Below are positions 1 to 11,800 of a DNA stretch of 64,000 nucleotides, in pieces. The translations under genes were made by a program, and so were the position numbers. The notes below the pieces were generated by a model. The model was not told the origin of the DNA and ran no database searches. It saw only the letters and a program-made list of their open reading frames with translations. This DNA is from Hetaerina americana (Eukaryota; Arthropoda; Insecta; Odonata; Calopterygidae), in contig JAKTNV010000078.1 in assembly GCA_022747635.1 (NCBI GenBank), positions 124,001 through 188,000 of the forward strand. The letters are read 5' to 3'. Numbering within the stretch: position 1 is the stretch's first letter; each line of letters starts with the position of its first letter.

Positions 1-1420
1 CGCAAAATAAATAGCTTTTATCAATAGAAAATAGAAAATAAACCGGCATCTTCAAATGTCCAGAAAATACTTTAAAAAATGAAACTTTGAATTTTCGTCC
101 TCGATGGCATTTATTTCATAAGACAAGCCTGAGGAAATGAAGGAAGAGGAGGCAAAGGAATTCTTCGTGGGCAAAAAACATCCTAGTAGTGGAATGAGTC
201 CACCTTTCGAAAAAGAGGGAAAAAAAACTATTGCCACTCTTTCCACGGTTCATGGATCGCACTCTGACGGCCGGCGCCGTAAATATATCCCAAATTGGCG
301 ACTGTCCTTTATTTTTTGTCCTTTAAGGCTCTTTTCTTCTATCCTCTCTGTGTCTCTCGGCGAGACGTTCCAAAGACGGCCTCCTTTGTTTAAAACTCAC
401 AATTGTGATCCGGAAACGGACTACTCTCCGTGAAGAAAACCTACCTTTTTAAGGAAAGGAGGCGTTTATTTTGCTCGAGTAAATCTTTACCCCTTCTCAT
501 TCCGTCGATCATGCAACGCAAGTTTTTCTTGATCATCATGAATTATTATGTATATATCACTCATTACAACTGATTAATCGACGATTTTAACATGACATAA
601 TTCGTATTTTACCACAATCCTCCACTTCAATAGTGGGACAGAAAGTACTTTATTAAGAGTAATTATATAACAAGGTTTTTCCCAGTTCACAAGGATTTAG
701 TTTTACCAAAACAAGTGCAATCAAACAACTATCTCATCAGTTTTATTTATTTGCGGGTACAATGAGAATCTGAGTACTTGAGAATATGATTACTAGCTAC
801 ATCAATAGAAGTGTCTTCAGGTAGCGCAATTGGTGAAACGAAAACCTATCAACGTCTTCTCCAAGCTGAAACTTACATGAATATTCCCGAAATGTAAAAT
901 TATGAATGGATAAATATGAAAGTTTCTTTTATGTTAAATCAATTAAGGTTTATAGCATTTCTGGATAGCTATGAAATATTTTTCTCAATACTCAATTGTC
1001 ATCCGAATTTAACGGAGTAAAACCTGAAAATACTGCAATGAGTAAAAATCGAGCAGAACCATCCAAAATAATGGTTACTTCCCCATGCCATTTCCTGCTC
1101 CGAATAGGGCGAGAAAAAAGTAATATTTGCAGGATTAAGCTGTCAAAACATGTCGCATGACTGAGCAAAATTAATAAAACATTCGGTAGATCTCTTCCTA
1201 AGGCTTGCCAACATTACTCCAGCGCAGTAGATAGGGGTCTTCTGATCCCTATTCTAGCCCCGATGCCCACTATGGGACTTCACGATGATCGATTTACTTC
1301 GTCTGTAATATTTCGTTTTGAAATCTCTTCACGAAGAAATGAGGCATATATGCGGTGTGGGACGATCGAAGAAATATACTGGAAAGGGTAAAACAAAAGG
1401 ATGCAGTGGGATTCGGTGAT
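1..1420. other. AT-rich non-coding DNA
   Basis: No reading frame here has protein-like composition or recognisable motifs, and I see no RNA gene or repeat of note. Short frames on both strands look like chance openings. Confidence 0.6.
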
Positions 1421-1860
1421 CTAGAGAGGCATGCTGAGGTTGAGGAGAGAGAGAGGGTAAGAAGCAGAGAGAGAGAGAAGGAGGGAGGGGGCAAACCACC
1501 TCCTCGCATGCCTCCCCTCTTGTTCTCTCCAGCGAATTGCGTGCCTGCGTCTTGCCCTCCTGCAGCATCTCAAGGTCGTGCCCTTGAAATGGACTCTTGG
1601 AGGACGCTGGGACGCGAGGGCGTAGAGGAGAGAGGGGGATAAGAGTGACGGAGTGAAGTAGAGAGAATGAGAGAGAAAGAAGGACAAGAGACAGAAATGA
1701 TGGGGGAGGGCCGAAGGGAGAAATGGAGAGAACGGAGGAGGGAAAGGAGAGAGGTGGACGGAAAAGAATACAAGGAGGCCGTGTTTAAAATTATAAGGGA
1801 ATGGGAAGAAGGCGAGTGATGATGAATTGGACCCCATCTAAGCGGATAAGAAAAAAGAAG
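1421..1860. repeat. Purine-rich (GA) low-complexity island
   Basis: The plus strand is strongly purine-rich, with GAGAGAG runs at about 1446-1483 and again at about 1626-1760. The open frames across it translate to Ser/Leu/Pro-rich or Arg/Glu-rich low-complexity peptides, as expected from strand asymmetry, so I do not call a gene. GAGAG clusters are binding sites for GAGA-factor-type proteins in insects; that role here is inference only. Confidence 0.6.
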
Positions 1861-3904
1861 AAAATAGGAAGACAATGAAGAAAAGACTTTGAAAAATGAA
1901 TTACTTAATAGATTGGTTAATGTTGTAAGAATGATATTAATAAAAAGCTAGCAGTGAAGATGACTTAGGGGTCCCAGAGCCCTCAGAGCAAGTAGAATAC
2001 ATTCTATTCATTCAAAATATAGTGCGGATGAAAATGGATGTGAAAATAATCAAAGTAAAATGGCTAACATAAATTTGACCGACAGAATTCATTCTATCGA
2101 CAATATTGAGAAAGGTCCAAAGTCCCGATTAGCTATCTCGAGAAAAATTTAAGTAGATTATAAAGAGTATATCGATATAAAAAAATCCGTCCAGCAAAAA
2201 CAGATGAAGTAAATACGAAATATGGTTTTACTTCTTGAATCAATTGCTCTGTTGCTTTATTGGAAGAATCGAAAAAACTGAAGAGAACACAATGCCTGAA
2301 TATTGTGTATCTATCAAACCAAATCTAAAAACTCATTTTATTTTCGCCATTAACTACAACTATTATTTGAAAGATATTAATATGTTTTCAATTCTCCTCG
2401 ACCTCTTTAGATACGCTTCCGTAAGGCGGGACAGAATACTTGTACAAGAATCCCGAAGCATCCGCCATCAGCCAAACTAGGCCAACCAGAACCCTAACAT
2501 GGATACCAACGCTGACACAATCAATGAAGTGAAAAAATACTTAGTAACTTGAAAATTACAAGCGATTTAAATTACAAATGTGACAAAATTAATTGAGTAT
2601 TAAATTTTCGATATTTTTATTAATATATCAACTAAAAATTAATCAAATATAAAGGGAAAGATTATCAAACGGAAATCATTAGAAATTTCTCGTAGAAAGT
2701 AATTTCTCAGATTAATCGGTTGCACTGATTATATGAAACGCTTAATTTGATAGTTATGACAAGGTTAAATTTATCACCAAGCTAAAAATTTCCCATTTCC
2801 CATAAAATCAATAATATTACAAAATTCCTTTAATTTCTTCAAAATGAATCTCTTTAAATAATGAATAATTTCAATACACGAATAGTAAAAAAATGTCTAG
2901 AATATGGCGTTTTACCGTATTTTTTATAGAATAAAATTTTAACCAGTTTTAACGATTTTTAACTTTAAAAACAGGGAATGACGTCGCAACAAAATATAAG
3001 TAGTCATTTCTATTGTTTAGCCAATTAAAAAAAATTGACTTTTAAGAATAAGTTGTCAATTCAGAGGAAATGGAAAAATGGTCATCAAAAACGCTTTGGC
3101 AGGACGGGACCCAAAGACAGCCCTTACTTTTTCATTCTATTAATCTGATTTTTTCATCTAAATTATCGCGCCATATAAATGGTAAACGAATAATGCAGCC
3201 ACATGGGATAAAAATCCTAAAGAAAAATGTATGAGATATGCCATTTGGATACACGAAGCAAGTTAGAACAGGATAATACGAAAAGTTGTTACGAGTGAAG
3301 AAGAAAATGAGTACCGTGTAGGACTGACATATAAGGGAGTCATTGGTCGCCCTCTGCTTGGCACTTATCTATCTCTTAATTGGTCTTGTTAAGCCACCTC
3401 TATTTATCACCTCACTTGCCTAATTCATCTAATCTCTTTTCTGTTTCTCAATATGATATGAAAAATATGTTATCAGGCTGACTAAATACGGAAATCTAAA
3501 TTGCTAAGGCAATTATACCCTATTCTTACGAAACCTGGTGATAATTTTCACATAATATTTGTGTGCATGTGTTTTAATTCCTTTGCAGTTGCATTGGGTT
3601 TACAATAAAATAAATGATTCATTTCCTTGTCACAAAATCTGAATCTTGTGGTAGTGGAAGCTTATAATTACAATTTTAGATCTCAGGTATGACTAGTTTT
3701 ATGTTCTGTAATGTATTTTCTTTTCCTTAGTTACATTTGCAAAAAGTTTTAAAAAAATAATACGAATATTCCTAAAGAGTAATGGATATTGATAGAAATT
3801 AGTTTTGTTGATGAACTTTATAAGGCAGTGATTATTAAATCCAATGACCTATTTCAGCGTTGAAACATATCTTACAATTGTAGTATAATCTACATCACAC
3901 ATAA
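1861..3904. other. AT-rich intergenic DNA
   Basis: No gene or structured RNA supported. The sequence ends at the TA target site of the mariner insertion. Confidence 0.6.
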
Positions 3905-3906
3905 TA

Positions 3907-3933
3907 CTACCTTGATCAAAACTTTCCCGGAAT
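3907..3933 (+). repeat. mariner copy 1 terminal inverted repeat (transposase 3' side)
   Basis: 27-bp inverted repeat. Its first 15 bases and last 10 bases match the reverse complement of 5203-5229, with two mismatches between. It is preceded by the TA target duplication. Confidence 0.95.
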
Positions 3934-3959
3934 TTATTCAGAAAATTAAAAATACAAGT

Positions 3960-5024
3960 TTATTCATCTAAATCTATATTGTCCCCTTCAAAGTAATCCC
4001 CATCGACTGCAACACACTTATGCCAGCGCTTGATCCAATCCTCGAAACATTTTTTATATTCGGTTTTCGGTATGTCCATCAGTGCTTCCTGCGATTTTTC
4101 CATTACTTCCTCTCGGCTGCTAAAACGCGTTCCCCGTAATGGTTTTTTAACTCGATTGAACAGAAAGAAGTCACAGGGAGCCAAATCAGGTGAATTCGGT
4201 GGCTGTTGGATGGTATTTGTTGCATTTTTCGTCAAAAAATTACGAATAATGATAGCACTGTGCGACGGTGCGTTATCATGGTGCAAAATCCACGAGTTTT
4301 CTGCCCACATTTCTGGTCTCTTTCGGCGAATTGCTTCACGCAAACGTCTCATAACGCCCAAATAATACTCTTTGTTTACTGTCTGGCCTTCTGGCAAAAA
4401 TTCATGATGCACTACACCGTTGTAATCCATGAAAACCGTCAGCATTGCCTTCTTTTTTGACTGAAAACGACGTGGTTTTTTTGGTCTCGGCTCATTTGGT
4501 GAACGCCATTCACTTGCCTGATGTCTGGATTGCGTGTCGTACTCATAAACCCACGTCTCGTCTCCAGTAATGATCCTTTTGATGAATGTGGGATCGGATT
4601 CAGCCTCGCAAATCATGTCTTTTGCGACGTCAACACGGTCTCTTTTTTGCATGAAATTGAGGTCCAACTTTGCTGCTACACGACGGAAACCCAAATCATT
4701 AACCACAATGTCTTGGGCGGATCCATAGGCAATGTTCAAGTCCTCCGCTATTTCTCTGATGGTTAATTTTCGGTTATCGACCAACATTTCTTTTACTTTA
4801 TCAATTTTTTCACCGACTTTCGATGTCGATGGTCTGCCACTGCGTTCATCATCTTCGATTGACTCACGACCACTTCTGAACCGCTCGTGCCACTGGTAAA
4901 CGACCGTTTTTTTTAGAGAATCGTTGCCGAAACACTTTTCCAACATTTCCAACGTCCGTGCGCCACTAAATCCGTTTTTTACGCAAAATTTAATACAAGT
5001 TCGTTGTTGCAAATTTAAATCCAT
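3960..5024 (-). CDS. mariner transposase (DD34D)
   Basis: 354-residue transposase when started at the ATG at 5022-5024. The frame is open 23 codons further upstream but offers no ATG there, and about 345-355 residues is normal for mariner. The N-terminal third is a paired helix-turn-helix DNA-binding region (about residues 1-115) with a GRPST linker near 63-67. The catalytic domain has the three expected aspartates: D155 in TGDETW, D250 in HHDNAPSH and D285 in SPDLAPCDF. D250 and D285 are separated by 34 residues, which defines mariner (DD34D). The C terminus ends GDNIDLDE, and the stop codon overlaps an AATAAA on the coding strand (3959-3964). The oddity is the inter-domain linker. Where related mariners have a motif of the type AAK-[LF]-VPK, this copy reads AAKLD, apparently a clean loss of three residues. 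The frame is therefore open, but activity is doubtful. Confidence 0.96.
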   Translation of the reverse strand: MDLNLQQRTCIKFCVKNGFSGARTLEMLEKCFGNDSLKKTVVYQWHERFRSGRESIEDDERSGRPSTSKVGEKIDKVKEMLVDNRKLTIREIAEDLNIAYGSAQDIVVNDLGFRRVAAKLDLNFMQKRDRVDVAKDMICEAESDPTFIKRIITGDETWVYEYDTQSRHQASEWRSPNEPRPKKPRRFQSKKKAMLTVFMDYNGVVHHEFLPEGQTVNKEYYLGVMRRLREAIRRKRPEMWAENSWILHHDNAPSHSAIIIRNFLTKNATNTIQQPPNSPDLAPCDFFLFNRVKKPLRGTRFSSREEVMEKSQEALMDIPKTEYKKCFEDWIKRWHKCVAVDGDYFEGDNIDLDE

Positions 5025-5202
5025 TTCTGAAATTGTAAAAAATCGCCAACACACACAGAGATAGATGTACTCTTGGCTACGTAACTTTTGCAAATGTCAA
5101 GTTATGACACTAAGATTTAAAGGGAATATCAACAACAGATGTACCAATTTAACAAAAAAAACAGAACTCAAATCGGAACGATGGGAGCGCCACACGGTGG
5201 TT

Positions 5203-5229
5203 ATTCCGGGAACTTTTTGATCAAGGTAG
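5203..5229 (-). repeat. mariner copy 1 terminal inverted repeat (promoter side)
   Basis: Mate of 3907-3933. It lies about 180 bp upstream of the transposase ATG and is followed by TA at 5230-5231. The intervening stretch would hold the element's own promoter; no clear TATA box was seen. Confidence 0.95.
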
Positions 5230-5231
5230 TA

Positions 5232-6889
5232 TACAAAGAATTACAGATAATCAATACAACATACAACTACAGACAATCTTTGTCATATACCATATATGAT
5301 ATTAATAATATATAATAGTAGTATAAATGAAAAATTTATAAATGAAATACTCTCTCTCTGGCCCTCCTAAGCAAGTCAGTACTGGATTGACAGCAGGTGA
5401 CCCAAAAACAAAAATGATAGTTTAAAGTGTTGCAAGTATAAAGCTTCATATATTGTCACATTGCTTTCCAAGCCCTAATCCATTCTGTATAACGGCTAGT
5501 ATTTTATTCTCCCTATCACAGCATTTACTGACAGTAATATTCTTAAATGTTTAGGTATTTCATTCAAAATTAGAGGCAAAGTAACCTCCAATTTTCTTCT
5601 GCCTCAATTTGTATAAAAATATTTAGTTATAGACTTCATATTGTCCCTTAATGGTGATTCCTTTTTATTTTGATCAGGTATTTTAATATGTCATAAAAAT
5701 AGTTTCCTATTATGATGGTATATCTATACAGTCTGTCTATAGGCAAAAATCCTATTTTTTGAGACATTTATTCCATCTATAAATATTTGCATTTTTTGAT
5801 CTGGCCTCAGTAACTTTCTCTGTGAATTTTTTGCTGTTTATTTTTTAGTATACTAATTTTTGTAGTACCAGTCTATCCCCAGGCGGTTATACTATATCTT
5901 AAAATACTCAGGGCCAAATGCACTATCGTGATGACATTTAAACTTATAAAACTAGTAATGTCGAATGCATACTTCGTCAATGTAGCAAGTGAACTTGACG
6001 GAAGGATGCATTTAATTTGTTTTATATTTGTTATAAAAGAAGATGATATAATTTATATCGAGTTTTCTGGGTTAAAACTTTCAAGCTTTGCGCAGAAAGA
6101 AATTTGAGGGCATTATAGAAGAAAGGAATTTATAGTAAACGGAAACAATCATTTACAGTAGTAAATACTTGTCATTCCAAAAAGTGTCAAAATAAAAAAT
6201 GCTATTAAATTCAATGAATAAAATCACCAAGAAAAAGTCGGTTTTTTGCCTATGTGAAGAACCTATTACTGATACCAACCAATGAATAAAAATGTACTAC
6301 ACCATTTCTAAATTGGAAAATACATTCTTTGACGGGAAATGTTTTTACCCAAACAATTCCAAAACAAATTAAAGGCATTTTTTTTATCATGAAGTGCAGA
6401 GAGTACTGAGAACTTAAACTCAGAGCTTAGTACAAAACAAAATTCATTAGAACGTGTCGGTATATTTACTTTAGAAAATATGTGTATAAATATTCAACCC
6501 TCCAAAATTACAAGAAGCATCAACTTTCTTAGAAAATTCATTCCATTCTTAAAGTTCCCAAGATTTGCAAACATACGATAGACAGATGAGACAGAAGGAA
6601 TTCTAAACCAACTCCAGAAAAATGCCTAAGCTTCAGGAAATATTCGGGTTCAGCTGATGTGGCGCAATATGCTATTCTTTGTCCTCGGAAGCACGTGTCC
6701 CGGAGTTGATGGTGATATTGAATTTTGATTCGATTCGACGTGAGATACCCAAAAAAAAAGGTTAATTTCCATTATATGGTTCATCGATTGCATTTAAAGG
6801 AACGCCGACTATGGTCGAAATAAAAAAGAGAAGAAATAAAGTAATTTGCCAAAGACGCGTCGACACAGTAGGGAGGCGTATCTCATCTT
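5232..6889. other. AT-rich intergenic DNA
   Basis: No gene, RNA or repeat supported. Confidence 0.6.
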
Positions 6890-7046
6890 CAAATGGTGTA
6901 CTCTTCCTCTCCTCTCAAACCCCCTTCCTCTTCCCTCACACCCTTCCTCCCTTCTCCTCTGCCATTCCCCACCACATCACTCTCTCTCTCTCTCTCTCTC
7001 CTCCCACACAGACTCTCTCTCCCCTAACTCGTTCCCCCCTCAGCCC
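6890..7046. repeat. Pyrimidine-rich tract with (TC)n
   Basis: The plus strand is almost all C and T, including a (TC)n run at about 6978-7000 followed by further CTCTCT. Frames crossing it are Ser/Leu/Pro low complexity and are not called as genes. On the minus strand it is a GAGA cluster. Confidence 0.75.
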
Positions 7047-8430
7047 TCAACGCGGCGGCGAAACTCCGGTTGGCCATGACATTCAAGATTGGATGCAAGC
7101 AGGATTCTCATCTTTCTTTTATTTTCACTCGGATTGTAAAATCAGCATCCCACGGTGATGCCTCCCCGCGCATTCGTTTCTGATCCTCCTTTTCGGATTA
7201 ATCACTTCACATCAAAAACCGCGGGAGATGCCGAGGATGAAGATATGCACAATAGAGTCTGTGGCTTGCACTCACCTTAATTCCCTCGATACGGCCACTG
7301 ATTTATTTATTGTGTTTTCTGCAGCCGAAAGACACGAGCCATTTTTCACGCCGCGAGTATTCCTAATGACATTTCATCGCGGAGGGATATTTTAATCCAT
7401 AGTTAGTATGAGAAATCTGTGTATTAATATTAATTCTGTGAGTAGAACTCGAAGATGATGGATGTAGAAAAGTGCTTCGTTTAACAAGAAAACGAAATAA
7501 ATTTTGTTTCGGGAGAGGTTCTATCAAGTTTATTCGGGGTCTTTGAAAATGACAATATAAAACTTAAGAACGCTTTCGACCAATCATATACATTCATTAA
7601 ATAAATTTATAATTATTGAAAGGGTTTACATATAGTCTGTGGTTCTTCAAAATCAGAGGAATAACAGGTTTGCAACATAATTATATAAGGTTAAACTAGA
7701 ACCAACGTCAACATTCGCCCTTATATTTAAACTTTCATTAAGTTATATTATCCCTATTTTTAAAAGTGCACCCTCATCATATTAATCATATTCCCTATTC
7801 TGTTGCATAAGGATGATAATTTCTCTATACATACTCATAAAATATAGCTTAAGTCATTACTTATATTACTACGAAGACTTTTTCATTCTCTTTACGTTGT
7901 TCTTATGATATGATATCAGGTTTGAGAAACGACGTGTTCATCTCGAAGAAGTATCTTAATATATGTATTTTTTTGGAGTGACAAAAGAATGCTAAAATTT
8001 TCAGGAATTCTTAACAGCTAATCAAAAAGGTAAAAATTCAATGAGGCCATGCTATTCATTTATAGGAAACGATGGACTATGAATATTTTTAAAAAGTAAC
8101 CTAATAAAAATTAATAAATAGATAACTGAACTTAGATGTTGTACCTAACACATAAAGGTTCACATAATTTTCAATTCCTTCCGCCAATTCATTTATATCA
8201 ATATGAAAGGATTTCTTCAAGTGGAAAGTGCTAATCTGCAATTTTAGAAAGAAAGGGAAATCTCCACTTGGTGAGTTATGTCTGTAGAGATTAGGGTATA
8301 ATCAATTCGTTTAGAAACTTACTCTGCACCGTTCGCAAATCGGCATCAAATTGAACCTCATCGAAATCTAATAGAATACGGTCGATATAATCGGAATCGC
8401 CGATCCGTACGTACTTCCCAATTTTAACTC
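7047..8430. other. AT-rich intergenic DNA
   Basis: No gene supported. The first 350 bases are somewhat richer in GC than the rest. Confidence 0.55.
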
Positions 8431-8875
8431 GCAATTAAAAGAATACAGTCCATTGAAACAGCAATGCACGGATGTGAACCGCATTCCGCGCGTTCTCACG
8501 ATGCTTTGGCTGCCGCGCACGCGTGATTCCGTACCCTCATCTTTGCCGCTCGACCCCACCATTTGGTGTTGTGATGACGTTGCCGACACTGGCGATAACT
8601 CATCTTGGGGCGTCCACGCTGCCGTGGCTATGTGGAGCGGGCAACCCAAACCACCCATGCTCGGGTGCCGTTATGCAACCCTCGCGGCTGGACCCACCCT
8701 TCCCCCGTCCCGGTCCTTGTTCACGCCCACCCGTCGCTCCCTTTCCGCCGCACCCGTTCCGAGCATGAGGGCCGCTTTCGCGTTTGCGGCAGCGAGGGAG
8801 CGAGATCGTTGGGAAGAGGAGGGGGAGAGTGAACTTGGTGGGCTTATTATAGGTAGAGATGCGGAATTGATCACG
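8431..8875. promoter_or_regulatory. GC-rich, CpG-containing island
   Basis: This stretch stands out from its AT-rich surroundings by high GC and many undepleted CpGs. All six frames open up because stop codons are rare here, giving overlapping 70-140 codon openings on both strands with no recognisable domain. I read it as a possible promoter or first exon of an unidentified transcript, not as a proven gene. Confidence 0.35.
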
Positions 8876-11800
8876 TAACCCGAACGTTTCTATGGCAGTT
8901 CCAGGAAGAATTTTTACAAAGAATTTCAATTTAAAATGTTCTACTTTTCCCGGGCGTTGAAATCATAGGGTTAAATATCACAAGAAGTGAGGGGTAGTTT
9001 AATGTCTCACCTCTCTTTCTAATTTATAAGAGTTGAAGTTTTATATCATAAATTCACACTAAAAATGATTTTGTATACAAAATACTCCGCTAAAAAACGA
9101 GTCAAAACATGAAATACCTTTTCTTGAATGAAAAGTACGACATTTTTAGCTCTCAAAGTACAGCAAATTATGATTTTGTAAACGGTTTTTGTGGAGAAAA
9201 TATTAGTTGTTCTCTATTAACGTAAAAACTGAAGTTTGAATTTGTGTTCACTTGCTGTATAATTCATTTTCGAATGCTGCAATTAAGAGTCTATACGGTA
9301 CATCATCATGTCAAAAGCTCCAGCTATTATTCATATAAAAGTAATGTCTCTATGATATCAGCATGCATGTTTAGCCTTTGTGCGTCTTAAGGTTAGTTAG
9401 ATGTTCAGCTTAAGCAGTGATGTTATGGGATACATTTGTTACGAATTCGCGAAACCATGATGCCAAATTATTGCCAAAAATATTTTCATTCTTTGAATTT
9501 TTACAGTTATCGATAAAAATAAGCATTATTTTTCCGTGGAATTCCAGATTTTAAGACATTGAAATAAGTAAAAGGCATAAGTACCGCTGATAGAAGGTAC
9601 TTTAATAGCATTATTAGGTAGCATAAATGCCCAGTAAAGTTTGTATTAAAGCATATGAGTGAGATCACCTCACTTAAAGAAACAGGTAGTGAAAAGGGAT
9701 GATTGCCATTATCATATGCATCAAGTACAGACTAAACTATGGCTAAAAGAATCCGCAGGGATAAGGAAGAGGTGCAAAAACGATTGTAAGGAAGCATAGA
9801 CGGAAAAGACGATGTACGACCGAGAAATGTTTATAAATTCGCGTTGGCATGTTGTGGGTTCGGTTATAGGGTATCCGGGAGCCTATAAATTCAGCCTCAC
9901 TGGCGTTCTTGGAATTTTCGCTGGCCCACGTTGTGATGATGTATCGTGTGACGAACACATCGTGCGCATAAGCCTGTATTCACGGAAAACTCCTCCTTTT
10001 ATGTGCTTGCTGGCGTGACGATAAATATCCTTTGACCCCAGTGTTGAACGAAAATCTTATCCATTGTTCGTGTTAGGATCTGAAATATCGCGATCCTTCT
10101 TCTCAGAAACATTCGATCTTCAATTCAATATTATACACTCATTTCAACTTTTAGACAGTGTTCATTAAAAGTTCTTGGCACAGACGCAAGGTGATTATTC
10201 GTTCGCGATCACCCGTGGAAGGACAAAATTTCGTTATATATGTCTAAAACATTATTTATAATCTTCAATCATATGTTTATAATTGTGAACTCGACGTTAT
10301 CATATGTATTATTAAATTTGAAATAATTTAGAGCGAAATGTTCTTAGTCAATTTTCGACATAATGAGTCAAAATATTGATTAATTGGATTTTTTAAGGCA
10401 ACTTTAAAAAGTTCACCCCAGTATACCTTCTAACCAATTTTTCTGCCTTAACATACGTCGCTCGCCGATTTTCCCCCGCCAATAACAATATACTTTCTCA
10501 ATCTTAAATTTAGGAAAAAAAATACTGACCAATAATATCATGTAATTCTCTTTTTCTTTTAGGAAATAGTTTTCGGCCCCTGTCATTACGGTGTTACCAT
10601 AACAACGTCATCAGTTCTGAAGTAATAAAACAATCTACCAATGGTTTCACCCCGAGGAGACGACAATTGATCTGAATTAATAAGGTAATGTTATATATAT
10701 ATACTAAGAGTATGTTTCGTTTTTGACTGAAGGTTTACTACATAGTCAATGATATACATAAATATGAAAACTCCTCGTAGGGCTACTCTCCTGTGATTCA
10801 GGCAAATATTCCAATTAGTGCAAGAAATGGGGGCTTAGGAATAAATCTTAACAAATTGAAAGTAATGCAGCTTTGTGGAAAACTTAATGGTATGTAAATA
10901 GTTGAAATGGGATCATCAGAGAAACTAAAATTGGAGTACTCACGGAAGGAAAAATTGGAATGAAGACTTTTAGAAAGGTAGCAGATAATTTGATTATAGG
11001 CTTTTGCAACAAATAGTTGATTTTGAGAAATTTTTTTAAGTTTTTTTTCGCAAGAAATATTGTCCACGCTATTATGTAGCATTTCTACGAGCGTCTTTTG
11101 GTAGTGAAGCAATTATTTCTGCCCCTTTCGCTGCCTGGTGCACCCCTTCCGGTCCTTTGTCTTTCTGACCATTAGTTTCATAGACCATTGTGGCTCTTTG
11201 CAAGGAATTCACTCTTGAAGATATCGCGACAATGTGAGAGAATAGTTGAGGGACATAGAACTATACAGCTAGCAGCTCCACTCGTAATCAGTGTTAGCCT
11301 CCGAGTACGCTTGAGCTTACTTATGACGGCGAGGGATAAGGCCTCACATTATTGGTGCCAAAATCACATCCGGATGATAAATGAGAAGTTTATTCTACCA
11401 TGAATAGTTTTAAGTCCTTACTCTTTCTTCCATTGCAGCGTTTATGTTAGCCTCAGAAACAAGGTTGGGTAGAAGAAGTAACGAATAACTCAATTGCTAC
11501 AGGGGGTTCCTTTTAAAAACGGGTCACACTCATTCGAATTTGCATCATTAAGGAATATATAGTATGTAAACACCCGCCACACTTCCTTGTGGTGGCTAAC
11601 GAAGTACATAACTGAAGTAAGTAAATGTATAGATTAAACTTAGGTGCAAAATTTGTATTCTTAAGCAAAAGTATTCGTTGACTTAGAGCTATGAGAATTA
11701 AGTACTTTATTTTACTGAAATCGCTTCTCTGTGAGGGTCGCAAAATTAAATAAATATGAAATTTCCGTTTCTTCAACTACAGTTAATAGCCGATTAAAGA

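Larger units (their letters stand above)
3907..5229 (-). mobile_element. mariner-family DNA transposon, copy 1
   Basis: A complete 1323-bp Tc1/mariner element. Imperfect terminal inverted repeats of about 27 bp (3907-3933 and 5203-5229) both begin CTACCTTGATCAAAA and differ at two positions. The element is flanked by TA on both sides (3905-3906 and 5230-5231), the target duplication expected for this superfamily. It carries one transposase frame on the minus strand. A second copy at 29111 is over 99% identical by eye, with only about half a dozen differences, so both inserted recently. Transposition is by DNA cut-and-paste through the encoded transposase. Confidence 0.97.

Noticed and set aside
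1421..1875. Minus-strand frames of 100-140 codons rich in Ser, Leu and Pro
   Set aside because: They follow from the GA-rich strand asymmetry; no domain or gene structure.
4030..4766. Plus-strand frames of 80-110 codons inside mariner copy 1 (and the same at 29234-29971)
   Set aside because: Antisense shadows of the transposase, identical in both copies only because the element is.
3960..5093. Longer 377-codon version of the transposase starting MQKLRS
   Set aside because: The first codon is TTG, not ATG. The ATG at 5022-5024 gives a normal mariner length.
8453..8929. Overlapping frames of up to 141 codons on both strands
   Set aside because: GC-rich island with few stop codons; all frames open and none has a recognisable domain.
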